Source: Legionellales bacterium
Lineage (GTDB): Bacteria; Pseudomonadota; Gammaproteobacteria; Comchoanobacterales; Comchoanobacteraceae
Reading direction: 5' to 3'
NCBI GenBank assembly: GCA_002722435.1
Contig: PBLX01000052.1
Coordinates: forward strand, 1 to 37,154
DNA: 37,154 nt
Shown: piece after piece, positions 17,106 through 25,873 of the stretch
Position numbering within the stretch: position 1 is the first letter of the stretch
Layout of the letters: every line of letters begins with the position of its first letter
Program-made: the position numbers and the translations under genes
Notes under the pieces: generated by a model
What the model saw: the letters and a program-made list of their open reading frames with translations, nothing else
Databases searched by the model: none
Told to the model about the DNA's origin: nothing

Positions 17106-17392
17106 TATATAACCCTGGTATCTTACAGGAGATACAGAAAAAAGTCAAGTACAAAAAGAGGGCGGGAGAGAACAGGCAAGGATCCAAGCAATTGAAAATA
17201 GATAACAAATAGTCAATATGTGAAGCGCCGTGACAGAGGTTATGGAGAGAATAGCGATGAAAAATTCCATTAATGGTATTGTACATGGTGCAATTTCAAT
17301 GTAGCTTGAAATTAGGTACACCCAAGTCTTCCCACTGCGGAAATCTGGCCAGCGACTTTGTTATAAGCTAAAGCATGAGGTAATCTGATCAT
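17106..17392. other. Divergent intergenic region with a minus-strand promoter candidate
   Basis: On the minus strand TTGACT (17143-17148) is followed by 17 bases and TAAGAT (17120-17125), a fair promoter for the rhomboid gene. Transcription from it would start near 17113, close to the first ATG, which leaves the 17090 start as a reasonable alternative. Upstream of the 17393 gene only an isolated TATAAG is seen, with no good -35. No RNA gene was recognised in these 287 bases. Confidence 0.35.
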
Positions 17393-19975
17393 ATGCAAAC
17401 AAATCGCACGCCACAAAGAAAAGGATCATTTTACCCCGCAACGCCGCCTAAGGGGCCCGCAGAAAATGATCTATGGGATCGATTTACCATTCTATCTAAG
17501 AAAATTGAAGCACGAGAAGGCAAATGTCATCGAATGGCTGAGGTCGTGGCAGACCACCGAACCAAGAGCACATACATTGGCCGTCTGACGAAAGCAATCA
17601 CAGATGTAATAAGCAAAATCCCTGATTGTCTTTACGTTGTACTACCGTTACTGAAGCACTGTATCATTGCGTTAGCCTATTTGAGTTATGCCGCGATCAC
17701 ATCATACAATGCGGTGCTCAATGTCGGACTTCTGTCACTCCCCAAAATGATGCACATGTTGATCGTTCGCTTGATCAGCGGTGCCAATACCAGCATCACC
17801 ATGATCGACTGGTTCATAGAGCATCATGGTGTGAGTAATCACTTTCCTTTACGAAAAGTATTGAGTTTTGAAAGGCGGTTTTTGCGCGCACCCCAACTGA
17901 CATTCTGTGATGCCAATGTAGCATTGCACGATAAATTGTGCGAAGAGTTCGCCAGTTATCTATTCCTCGAACGATCTGCACGCGAGGACACACAAAAAGC
18001 CCTTCTCAATCCCCAAAAACAGGGTCTATTCAAACAGAGCATACCCAACGAATATCCTGTAGAAATCAAATATCGTATGGCGGTCGCTCGCGATGCAAGC
18101 TATGATGCACTCGTCGAGCAGCAAACGCGAATTACTAACATGATAAAAGCGTACAAATGCCTTGCTAACATGACGAAAAGAAGTGATTCAAACTTTATGG
18201 CTAAACTACACGATATTATCTGCAACAATGATGTCATGAGAACTGGAGCATTTGAGCGCAATTACACAGCAATCAATGCGCTTGGGAATCTGGCCTTCCC
18301 GGACAGTCGCAGCGGGACCCATGACGTTGCGCTATTCACGACACTGCGCTTTGCGTATTTTGCATCGCGTTATGCTGAGGCATGCATGCCCGGTGTCACA
18401 ACGAAGAAGGATGAAATACTCGGTATTATGCAGTGGCAACTACAGCAATTTCTAGCCAAGCGTATTAAGAAAGAGTCAAGTCTACTCAATGCGACGCATC
18501 CAATTGGTTGGCTGGCATTCATCATTGTTTGGGGTAATGCACTTCTAGTTTGCGGGCTCCAGGTGCTTGCCAACGCGCCGATCAATCTCATTTGTCAGTG
18601 GCTACAAATGAATTGCGCATTACCATTGCGTATCTGGTTTTATTTTGTAGGCTGCCTAATGGGTGTTTCTTCAGACAGCATCAAAAACTTTTTGGTCAAA
18701 ATGAATCAATTTGATTTTACGCATGAGTGGAAGAAGTGTATTTCCCGTCTACAACAAATCAAGATGTCAAAATACATTGACTGGGGTTTTCGAATCGCAA
18801 TCAGTATGGCGGCAGCTATCTCCACCTGTATTTTTAGTTACTACAGTATCAAGCGCTTACTGATCGTACCATTGTGTGGGCCTGTCATGACAACACTGTG
18901 GGTCACTTTCACTGTCATCACAGCAGCAATGAATCTATACGAGCTTTCTAAGTTCTACAATCTTGAGAATCTCGATTTATTGAGAGCCATCGCAAAACCA
19001 AAGAACCATATCCATAAAGTCAAGCACGGTAAAACGCCACAAGCAGAAGTGGACTTTTTATCCGGACTCAAGCTGAAGGTCATCGGCTGGACGGGGATCT
19101 GCCTGGGTTATACAGCCAGTGGCGCACTCAATTTAGCAAGGATTCTTCCGACAGTAATCGAGAGTGTCTCCACGATTTTGGGTGGAAGCTGGACCACGTT
19201 GGCTGTACCCATCCTGATATCAGTAAGCCTAGGCGCATGGTTTGCCTTCGGTTATCTTCGGCACTTATTCTATAAAAACGTCGCCACAAACAGAACTAAC
19301 AGTGATTGCAAGCCACAAGTAAGAAAAAGAATGCTCTCAGTCTTTGCGCGGAAATGTATTATTGGTGCCTCGCTACATGGCATTGGATTGGCAATGCGTT
19401 ATGTCTGGCCGGGTCTCAGTTTGGCAATACAGGGTGCTTCAGTACAAATCATCCTACCAGCATGGATGCTTTTTCAGTTGGTTGATGTTCATAGAGATTT
19501 CAGAATCTACAATATTAAGAATCTTAATCGAGACAGTAGCCTCATACAAAGAGGCGAAACCCAAAAAGACTCAGATGCCAGTTTTCGTAAGATAATCCCT
19601 TCTCCACGCTCATTCATCACGTTGGCCATGTTCGTTGGCGCAATTTCAAAAAGCATGATGTACTATGCATCGATCATTAAAACCACGACAAGCCAGTTGT
19701 TGGTTGCGGCATTACCATTGGGGGTATTTCTCACAAATTATGCAAAAATGAACAGCTTGCTCGAAAGGGTATTGCAGCTCATGCAGATATCAAAATCTGC
19801 ACAAGAGCATATCAAACCCTATGGCTGGCATAAAAAAGCAGTAAAGAAGGATACTAAAGCAGTACAGAAGGATACTGTGGGTGAGTTGCCTGAAAACAGA
19901 TCCGAAAACAACGATCCGCAAACCCCGAGGCATGCTTATCTACGGAGGCACGTCACGCGTAGCATGTCGGTGTAA
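17393..19975 (+). CDS. Large multi-pass membrane protein, unknown function (paralogue A)
   Basis: I recognise no family for this 860-residue protein. Visible layout: a polar N-terminus containing NRTPQRK and PATPPKGP; a hydrophobic pair at about 78-130; a soluble, largely helical domain to about residue 365; then five two-helix hydrophobic modules beginning near residues 371, 467, 563, 655 and 741, spaced 86-96 residues apart; and a basic-polar tail from about 800 ending TRSMSV. Modules two and five share the pattern AIS-x5-YY-x-SI. The soluble domain and first modules match the downstream gene product (for example RFAYFASRYAEA against RIAYFARAHIEA). No catalytic motif or signal peptide cleavage site is seen. 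The ATG is preceded by GAGG, but 14 bases away. A Dot/Icm-translocated membrane protein or a resident envelope protein are the two readings. Confidence 0.75.
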   Translation: MQTNRTPQRKGSFYPATPPKGPAENDLWDRFTILSKKIEAREGKCHRMAEVVADHRTKSTYIGRLTKAITDVISKIPDCLYVVLPLLKHCIIALAYLSYAAITSYNAVLNVGLLSLPKMMHMLIVRLISGANTSITMIDWFIEHHGVSNHFPLRKVLSFERRFLRAPQLTFCDANVALHDKLCEEFASYLFLERSAREDTQKALLNPQKQGLFKQSIPNEYPVEIKYRMAVARDASYDALVEQQTRITNMIKAYKCLANMTKRSDSNFMAKLHDIICNNDVMRTGAFERNYTAINALGNLAFPDSRSGTHDVALFTTLRFAYFASRYAEACMPGVTTKKDEILGIMQWQLQQFLAKRIKKESSLLNATHPIGWLAFIIVWGNALLVCGLQVLANAPINLICQWLQMNCALPLRIWFYFVGCLMGVSSDSIKNFLVKMNQFDFTHEWKKCISRLQQIKMSKYIDWGFRIAISMAAAISTCIFSYYSIKRLLIVPLCGPVMTTLWVTFTVITAAMNLYELSKFYNLENLDLLRAIAKPKNHIHKVKHGKTPQAEVDFLSGLKLKVIGWTGICLGYTASGALNLARILPTVIESVSTILGGSWTTLAVPILISVSLGAWFAFGYLRHLFYKNVATNRTNSDCKPQVRKRMLSVFARKCIIGASLHGIGLAMRYVWPGLSLAIQGASVQIILPAWMLFQLVDVHRDFRIYNIKNLNRDSSLIQRGETQKDSDASFRKIIPSPRSFITLAMFVGAISKSMMYYASIIKTTTSQLLVAALPLGVFLTNYAKMNSLLERVLQLMQISKSAQEHIKPYGWHKKAVKKDTKAVQKDTVGELPENRSENNDPQTPRHAYLRRHVTRSMSV

Positions 19976-20010
19976 TCATAAAGCCGCCGCAACAATAAGC
20001 GTGAAGAGCT

Positions 20011-20073
20011 TTGATTGTTGGTTCATTTATTTTTAATGAAGTATTGATTGTTGGAATAGATAGGAGTAATAAT
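20011..20073 (+). promoter_or_regulatory. Promoter with paired direct repeats before paralogue B
   Basis: The 11-base word TTGATTGTTGG occurs exactly twice, at 20011-20021 and 20044-20054, 33 bases apart (about three helical turns). Between them lies an inverted repeat, TTCATT (20022-20027) and AATGAA (20035-20040). The second copy contains a TTGATT -35 element (20044-20049), followed after 18 bases by AATAAT (20068-20073, five of six). This layout fits a regulated promoter. It does not resemble the Legionella PmrA or CpxR sites I know. Confidence 0.42.
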
Positions 20074-20134
20074 AAAGTAGTAATCACGTAAAAAATCAAA
20101 ATCAGTGCATTTTGTATGAGTGAGAGGTGGCTTT

Positions 20135-23100
20135 GTGAGAACAAACACAACAGATGATATTTGGGATGCAACGCGTCTACTCATGTCTCGAGTCAGTAAA
20201 GAGAAAAGTAAAATAAACAAAGAACTCTCTATTGATGAGAAAGAACTCAGGGAATGGTTCAGATGGATAGTTAAGAACAGTAAAATTCTCTGCAATTATG
20301 CGGTCAACTCTTGGCCAGTTCATTGGTTCCTCTGTGGAATACAGATCATGATTGTCCTGTTTGCAGCAATATCATTAAGCGCCTCAGCAGCAGTCAACCT
20401 CACGGCATACGGTCTTCAAGGACTTGTTTACAATGCGTCGATCCTTGGTATATGGCTAATGAGCACGATCTCTTGCGCGCAGACAATGTTTGAAAATGTG
20501 TACTTCGGCATGAAGGGTATTGGCTATCTACGTTTCCAGAGGCTACGAATGATCGAAGTCAAATTATTTCGCTCACCATTCATACCAGATCCAATGTGTG
20601 CCAACAGAGATCCGCACTGTGACAAAACAAAGCCAGTGATTGAGTACTTAAATTATTATGCCTATGAAAAGAGTGCACAAAAAGCAATTAGCGATGCAGT
20701 CGTAAACAATCGCTGGATTGATGATCACCGATTGACGTCAGAGCAGATGCCCATCGAGCTTAGAGCACATATGATCCTTATGATGGTGGCGCGAACATCA
20801 GGAGATATCAATGTTAACCATAAGATTCTCTCTCGTAGCTTCATCGATCAGTACGCAGATCTGATCGGTAAGGTAGACAAGAATCAAAACTTCGAAAAAG
20901 ATGTCGCTGTTGAAGATCCGTTTGTTAACGACCTATATAGAAGTGCAATTTCACCTCAAGGAAGCATAACGGTCACAGAAAACAAAGAAGATATTGGTAG
21001 CCAACAATACTATATTAAGCTTATTACAATGACTAAGCTGGCAAGAATAGCGTATTTCGCGCGAGCACACATTGAAGCTGTAACTGATACACTGGAAAGA
21101 GAGAAGAATCCAGCATGGGTGAAGTTGAATAAAAAAGATAAAGATCAGAAAATATTACAAGCATTTCGTTGGACATTGGTTCAATACATGCGCAGACAAT
21201 CACAAAAAGTATCAGATGCAGTCACCGCCAACCATCCTCTGATGAAGTACTTCGTGCCCATTTTTAGTACGTCCTTTGCACTCATACCAGGTGGTTTAAG
21301 CATGCTTTCCTCATCGCCAGTGCTCACGTTCGTCAAGTACACCGGAAAAAGCTGGGAAACAATGGTGTGCGTGTGGTTCTGGTTTTGCGGTGTGACCAAC
21401 TTTATGACATCAACGAAAAAAGATATTCGAAAAGTCTGTGCAAAAATCTGCAGATATATCAATCGACACCTAGTCTATCAAACCACACCTATCAAGAGAA
21501 TCAACAATGAGAGTTGGTGGCCTAGCGTCACTACAGTGCTGCAGGTGCTATGTGCGGCATCAATGACAGTGGCCGCGACCATATTTATGATTCTGAATAT
21601 CACAAAAGTTCTCAGCGCGCCCGGCGATGTTGGTGCACACTATGTACTGAACTTGCTATTCAACCATGTTGCACCGTGGCTGGAGCCAATATTTATCCCA
21701 CTTTGTTATCTTCTTTCAGCGCTTAGCGCTTTTCTAACATACAATTACACAACAAAATATTATTCGTCTGAACGTATCCCAAAACCAAAGGTTGGATTAG
21801 ACAAGCAGACAGCATTCATAGCACGCTGGTCTTACTTATTGAGGCATAACTTTGATCTTACTCGGCACCCTGTTGGCAAAATTTTGAAGATAATCGCAAG
21901 TATTGTTGCGTTGTCGCAGTCCATTGTTTTCATTGTCTCCGCAGCTAGTGTAATGGGGCCATGGCTGTTGCTGGCGATGATGCCAAGCGTATTTGCGATT
22001 TGCCTAGCCAGAAACCGTAAAGATATTGAAAGTGCATTTGACCTTTATAATCAGTGGCAACATCCGCTCACAATCGATCTCGTAGAGAGATACCAGGCCT
22101 GGTTCAGTAAACCAGATACGGCACCAACAACAGCTGTAGTACCTGAGCCGCTGCGTACAATGATCGAGACACCGACTGACGCCGCAGCACCTCGAATATC
22201 ACAAGAGGCACTACGACGTTCAGAGACTGTGCAGACAACAGCACCAACAGATACGATTAGCACTGGCGAGGTCATTACGGATCTCAACGGAAGTGATGAT
22301 GGGGCGGAAAATAATCAAACAGCGCTCAAAGAGCCTGTAACCATTTATGGTGGGATGCCAAATCATGATAATGGTGAGGACGACGAGCGAGAGCTAGTGA
22401 TTGCGAACAATAACACAAATCGCAGTAATCCTTCCCCTATAATACCGGTGCCGATAGTTGATAGCGATAACACAAGTCACAATAATACCTTCCCCACAAT
22501 ACCGTCACCGACAGATGATAATTATGAAGATCCGCAAAGTGATGTTGAGTCACTGGATAATGATACAGCAGCGTCAGATGATGAAGTTGAGTTAGTGGAT
22601 AAAGCAGCGGCGCCACGTAAACAAAAGAGACAACATCCAGGCGATGGTAGTTACTATACACTCGACAATGTGATGAGAACGCCGGATAGAAATGAAGGCA
22701 ATCAAGGTAATTTAGGGTCGTCTTTTACACCTCACAGTGGATTCACCGATAGCCCATTAACGGATAAGTCGCGCGGCACACCCAGAAAGCCGCAACAAAA
22801 AATCATGTCACATGATGCTAACGATACGGATCATGAGGTAGACTTGTCCAGTCACGGACCAGCAGATCTGGATGCAGATCAGCTTGATTGCTCGTCATAT
22901 TATCAAACTGGATCTGAAGGTAGCGCCACAGATGACGAACTACGCATAGAGCAAAATGATCCCAGCTTGACGAGTCAGACATCATCGGAGAGTCTCAATG
23001 ATGGGGCAAGACGATCAACTAAAGTATCACCGCATTACGCCTCTCCTGTTATGATGTTCCCATGTGTAGGGAAAGAGTACAAGAACAGCCAAGCATCTGA

Positions 23101-23491
23101 TCAAATTGGCGCAGTGGGTAACGTGGAAAGCAACCATGGACACCCCATAGCCACTCCACATCAGAGCAATAGCACGCGTAGCCAAAATGAACTGGATGAG
23201 ACAGCCATACGGCCCTCGGTCAGTCAATTTATGCGTACGCCTAGGCAAAAATCCCCCACATTTATGAGAAAGATCGCGAAGCTAGCAACGCACAGTCCAG
23301 GGAGCTGTAATGGTAACAGCTCTGGTAGTGATCATGAGAACGATGAAGCGAGATGGTCTCGCTATCAGCTTTTTAGAAAGAACAAAAGGCGGGACAGGTC
23401 TAGTTCGCTAAATGATAAGCCATCTGACACATCCTTAAGGAAAAGCTCGGTCAGAAAAATCAACTCATGCCATTCGCTGTCATACTGCTGA
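20135..23491 (+). CDS. Large multi-pass membrane protein with long disordered tail (paralogue B)
   Basis: About 1118 residues, unrecognised, homologous to the preceding gene product. The start is placed at GTG 20135, six bases after GAGGTGG; the frame is also open from GTG 20120. Layout: a hydrophobic pair at about 65-125; a helical soluble domain with YYAYEKSAQKAISDAV, QMPIELRAHMILMM and RIAYFARAHIEAVTD; then three two-helix modules near residues 371, 466 and 585, the first at the same position as in paralogue A. From about residue 655 to the end it is hydrophilic, rich in D, S, T, N and P, with MRTP twice, many other S/T-P sites, a 19-residue degenerate tandem duplication, and a basic Ser-rich end (RRDRSSS). 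It has its own promoter candidate. A secreted, host-membrane protein is an attractive but unproven idea. Confidence 0.75.
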   Translation: MRTNTTDDIWDATRLLMSRVSKEKSKINKELSIDEKELREWFRWIVKNSKILCNYAVNSWPVHWFLCGIQIMIVLFAAISLSASAAVNLTAYGLQGLVYNASILGIWLMSTISCAQTMFENVYFGMKGIGYLRFQRLRMIEVKLFRSPFIPDPMCANRDPHCDKTKPVIEYLNYYAYEKSAQKAISDAVVNNRWIDDHRLTSEQMPIELRAHMILMMVARTSGDINVNHKILSRSFIDQYADLIGKVDKNQNFEKDVAVEDPFVNDLYRSAISPQGSITVTENKEDIGSQQYYIKLITMTKLARIAYFARAHIEAVTDTLEREKNPAWVKLNKKDKDQKILQAFRWTLVQYMRRQSQKVSDAVTANHPLMKYFVPIFSTSFALIPGGLSMLSSSPVLTFVKYTGKSWETMVCVWFWFCGVTNFMTSTKKDIRKVCAKICRYINRHLVYQTTPIKRINNESWWPSVTTVLQVLCAASMTVAATIFMILNITKVLSAPGDVGAHYVLNLLFNHVAPWLEPIFIPLCYLLSALSAFLTYNYTTKYYSSERIPKPKVGLDKQTAFIARWSYLLRHNFDLTRHPVGKILKIIASIVALSQSIVFIVSAASVMGPWLLLAMMPSVFAICLARNRKDIESAFDLYNQWQHPLTIDLVERYQAWFSKPDTAPTTAVVPEPLRTMIETPTDAAAPRISQEALRRSETVQTTAPTDTISTGEVITDLNGSDDGAENNQTALKEPVTIYGGMPNHDNGEDDERELVIANNNTNRSNPSPIIPVPIVDSDNTSHNNTFPTIPSPTDDNYEDPQSDVESLDNDTAASDDEVELVDKAAAPRKQKRQHPGDGSYYTLDNVMRTPDRNEGNQGNLGSSFTPHSGFTDSPLTDKSRGTPRKPQQKIMSHDANDTDHEVDLSSHGPADLDADQLDCSSYYQTGSEGSATDDELRIEQNDPSLTSQTSSESLNDGARRSTKVSPHYASPVMMFPCVGKEYKNSQASDQIGAVGNVESNHGHPIATPHQSNSTRSQNELDETAIRPSVSQFMRTPRQKSPTFMRKIAKLATHSPGSCNGNSSGSDHENDEARWSRYQLFRKNKRRDRSSSLNDKPSDTSLRKSSVRKINSCHSLSYC
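22412..22525 (+). repeat. Degenerate 57-bp tandem duplication inside paralogue B
   Basis: Two copies start at 22412 and 22469, both beginning AACACAA and sharing CCTTCCCC, AATACCG and GATGATA-like blocks with scattered changes. They encode NTNRSNPSPIIPVPIVDSD and NTSHNNTFPTIPSPTDDNY, 19 residues each, within the disordered tail. Confidence 0.6.
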
Positions 23492-23542
23492 GGACCGGGT
23501 TAGGTGACATCTCAGCACTGCAATCGAGTATCAACGTCGATA

Positions 23543-24277
23543 TTAGACATGCTCCACTGCATCACGATGCAACGCTACGCCAGATGGGCTAAGTAGGCAA
23601 TAGTTTATTTGGTGCTCCCAAGAATCGAGCACCACGATCTCCCGCTGGTCAGACTGCTGATGAGAAGGGGCATGAACATGTCCATAAATCAGAACATCAT
23701 GCCGGTACTTAGAAAACCAGCGCGAAATGGTCAATGGATTCGCCAGCATACTGGCGCGAGTTTTTCGTTGTTTAGTCTGTTTCAACGCCTTTTTGCTAGA
23801 TCGGGTGATTCGTTCAAGCAGATGTCTAGGGGTAATAGCAAAAAGTCCTCGCAGCACACGGCTTTGGATAATGCGGCGGAATAACTGATATGAGCGATCC
23901 TCGGTACAGAGTAAATCACCATGCGTAAGGAGGATGTTTCGCAGACCGTGCTGTATCATAAATGGATCAGCAATTTTGGTCATGCCGAAGCGTCGACAAA
24001 CAGCTGAGGATAACAGAAAGTCACGGTTACCAGGCATGAAATAGATAGGGCAGCTTGCAGAGGTCGTCAAAATGCATTTAAGAATACGTTGATGGGTCTG
24101 CATGCAGTCATTACTTATCCAAAAGTCAAATAAATCACCAAGAATATAAATTGCACGCACGGAGCGAGCCAGGGTTTGCAAAACAGCAGCTAGCTGGTCA
24201 ACAAGCGGGTCATAGCCATCACGCAGGTGCACATCCGCTATAAAGGCTATTTGCTCATGAGTGGCATAGCAGTGCAT
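23543..24277 (-). CDS. lpxH: UDP-2,3-diacylglucosamine diphosphatase LpxH
   Basis: Cleaves UDP-2,3-diacylglucosamine to lipid X and UMP, the fourth step of lipid A synthesis, at the inner face of the inner membrane. It is a calcineurin-like metallophosphoesterase of 244 residues. The metal-binding motifs appear in order: IADVHL (D15, H17), ILGDLFDFW, MPGNRDFLLS, LLTHGDLLCTED and YGHVHAP. I start at ATG 24277, 11 bases after the folD stop and with AGGGG upstream; a longer frame to 24307 begins with TTG and would overlap folD. It is probably co-transcribed with folD. It shows that the organism makes lipid A. Confidence 0.92.
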   Translation of the reverse strand: MHCYATHEQIAFIADVHLRDGYDPLVDQLAAVLQTLARSVRAIYILGDLFDFWISNDCMQTHQRILKCILTTSASCPIYFMPGNRDFLLSSAVCRRFGMTKIADPFMIQHGLRNILLTHGDLLCTEDRSYQLFRRIIQSRVLRGLFAITPRHLLERITRSSKKALKQTKQRKTRASMLANPLTISRWFSKYRHDVLIYGHVHAPSHQQSDQREIVVLDSWEHQINYCLLSPSGVALHRDAVEHV

Positions 24278-24288
24278 ATGGTGTGCCC

Positions 24289-25146
24289 CTATGGATGTTG
24301 GATACAATACAATCGATATAAATTATTCACCAGGTGGGCGACCGTAAGCGGGCCAACGCCACCGGGAACTACCGAAACATAGGCTTTGCGAGCAGCAGTA
24401 GCCTCAGTGGGCACGTCTCCAATAATATGGCCATCATCTGAGCGGTTGATGCCAACATCAATGACGATACTGCCTGGCTGAATCCAGTTTGCTTGAATGA
24501 CATTGGGGTTGCCAATGGCGACGATCAAAATGTCAGCACCGCGTACGTGCTTTTCAAGATCAATGGTTTGCGAATGACAAACGGTCACGGTGGCATCATG
24601 ATGCAGTAACACAATCGCAGTCGGTTTGCCAACCAGTGCAGATGCGCCAACCATAACAACTGATTTTCCGCTGAGCTGAACCTGGTTCTCGTGCAGCAGC
24701 TGGAGAATACCGGCTGTCGTACATGGCATAAGATCGAATCGACCAGTCACTAACTCACCCAGGCGAGTTGGGGTCAATGCATCAACGTCTTTACCAGGTT
24801 GTATGCGTGCCGTTACGATCCCAGCATCCAGGCTAGGTGGTAATGGCAGCTGTATAAGAATGCCAGTTACTTTAGGATCGTCATTGAGGCCATCAATTTT
24901 TTTAAGCAACGCCGACAGCGTGATATCTGCTGCGAGAATTTGGTGATTTGTGGAAAAACCCACCCGTTCACAGGCACGAACTTTGCGGCGGATATATACC
25001 TCGGAGGCATCATGCTCACCAACCTGCAGTATTTCCAAATGCGGGGTGTGTGTACGCGAAACACGACTCGACCAATCCGCTGTGACGCGACTCAGCAGGC
25101 GTTCAGCTAATGGTTTTCCGTTGATCTTGTATGACTTTTGTGACAT
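24289..25146 (-). CDS. folD: Bifunctional methylene-THF dehydrogenase/methenyl-THF cyclohydrolase FolD
   Basis: Interconverts 5,10-methylene-, methenyl- and 10-formyl-tetrahydrofolate in the cytoplasm, supplying one-carbon units for purines and formyl-methionine. The 285-residue product is of standard length. The catalytic YIRRK (Y51, K55) matches the Y-x-x-x-K of the family, followed by GILIQLPLP, KDVDALTPTRLGEL, the NADP-binding GASALVGKPTA, and SVVPGGVGPLTVAHL near the end. It is followed closely by lpxH on the same strand and is divergent from icmV. Confidence 0.95.
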   Translation of the reverse strand: MSQKSYKINGKPLAERLLSRVTADWSSRVSRTHTPHLEILQVGEHDASEVYIRRKVRACERVGFSTNHQILAADITLSALLKKIDGLNDDPKVTGILIQLPLPPSLDAGIVTARIQPGKDVDALTPTRLGELVTGRFDLMPCTTAGILQLLHENQVQLSGKSVVMVGASALVGKPTAIVLLHHDATVTVCHSQTIDLEKHVRGADILIVAIGNPNVIQANWIQPGSIVIDVGINRSDDGHIIGDVPTEATAARKAYVSVVPGGVGPLTVAHLVNNLYRLYCIQHP

Positions 25147-25328
25147 CAGTGCTAGTGGCGGTCGAAATATAAGAAAATTCTGAGACCTAGACTACCATAT
25201 CACGCGTGTAATGTGTATCAGTAATTCGCCTATTCAATATCAGTCGTGTTTCAGGTAACGACGTTTTGCGCACACTCATAAACCGGTATCGACACACAAA
25301 TTAGCCTTGCCAGGATGTACCCATTATC

Positions 25329-25357
25329 TTGATTTTAGTCGCCACAACCACTATGCT
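25329..25357 (+). promoter_or_regulatory. Candidate promoter for the icmV-dotA operon
   Basis: TTGATT (25329-25334) is followed by exactly 17 bases and TATGCT (25352-25357), four of six matches each. The transcript would start near 25364, about 19 bases before the icmV ATG, so an AGGAG at 25359-25363 would fall at the start site and CGGA at 25374-25376 would be the working ribosome site. No PmrA-like repeat was seen. Confidence 0.4.
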
Positions 25358-25382
25358 AAGGAGATAGAGACCCGGACTTTTT

Positions 25383-25829
25383 ATGCCCGAAAAAAAAGGT
25401 TTGCGCGCTTACATAGCACGTACCTTCAATGTCTACCAGTGGGCAGGCACGCGGTCACTTGTAGACAGCGGCCGCAACATCAAACAACTTTACAGCGGCA
25501 TGGTCAATATCAAGCGCTCTACCCGCAGGGAAACCTTCGCTGAAGCCGTTGTGCGACTCAATCTGACCCCACAAGATATAACCAATAAAGAACAACAGTA
25601 CCGTCTCACCAGCAGCATATTTGCTCTTTTTTTCGTATTCGGCTTAATATACTGCGGCCTATTATATCGCAATGGCGACTACGCAACGTGTCTAATGGCG
25701 CTGGCGTATTCGTTTTTAATGTTTGGATTTTATTTTCGGGAAAGCTTCTGGTACATGCAAATCAAACAGCGTGTGCTTGGGAGAGGGGTGTTAGACTGGG
25801 TCAAGTTTGTTGTTGGCATACGACAGTGA
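25383..25829 (+). CDS. icmV: IcmV, Dot/Icm type IVB secretion inner-membrane protein
   Basis: A small inner-membrane component of the Dot/Icm secretion system, in Legionella encoded directly upstream of dotA. The 148 residues match IcmV (about 150) in size and layout: a basic N-terminus, the segment FAEAVVRLNLTPQDITNKE, two adjacent membrane helices at about 74-118, and the closing FWYMQIKQRVLGRGVLDW. These resemble Legionella and Coxiella IcmV from memory. No earlier in-frame start is possible, since a TAG lies at 25365-25367. Spacing to the first dotA is 44 bases, implying one operon. Its biochemical role in the machine is not established, but it is needed for effector delivery in Legionella. 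Confidence 0.82.
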   Translation: MPEKKGLRAYIARTFNVYQWAGTRSLVDSGRNIKQLYSGMVNIKRSTRRETFAEAVVRLNLTPQDITNKEQQYRLTSSIFALFFVFGLIYCGLLYRNGDYATCLMALAYSFLMFGFYFRESFWYMQIKQRVLGRGVLDWVKFVVGIRQ

Positions 25830-25873
25830 CAAATGGTAATCAGCTGACAATACGCTAAAGTGTAAGGGCGATC

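Noticed and set aside
17257-17304. 15-codon leader peptide (MKNSINGIVHGAISM) with GGAGAG upstream
   Set aside because: It is too short to distinguish from chance, and no attenuator-like structure follows it.
23492-23542. TGCTGAG...CTCAGCA inverted repeat between paralogue B and lpxH
   Set aside because: A seven-base stem with a loop of about 18 bases and no T tract is not convincing as a terminator.
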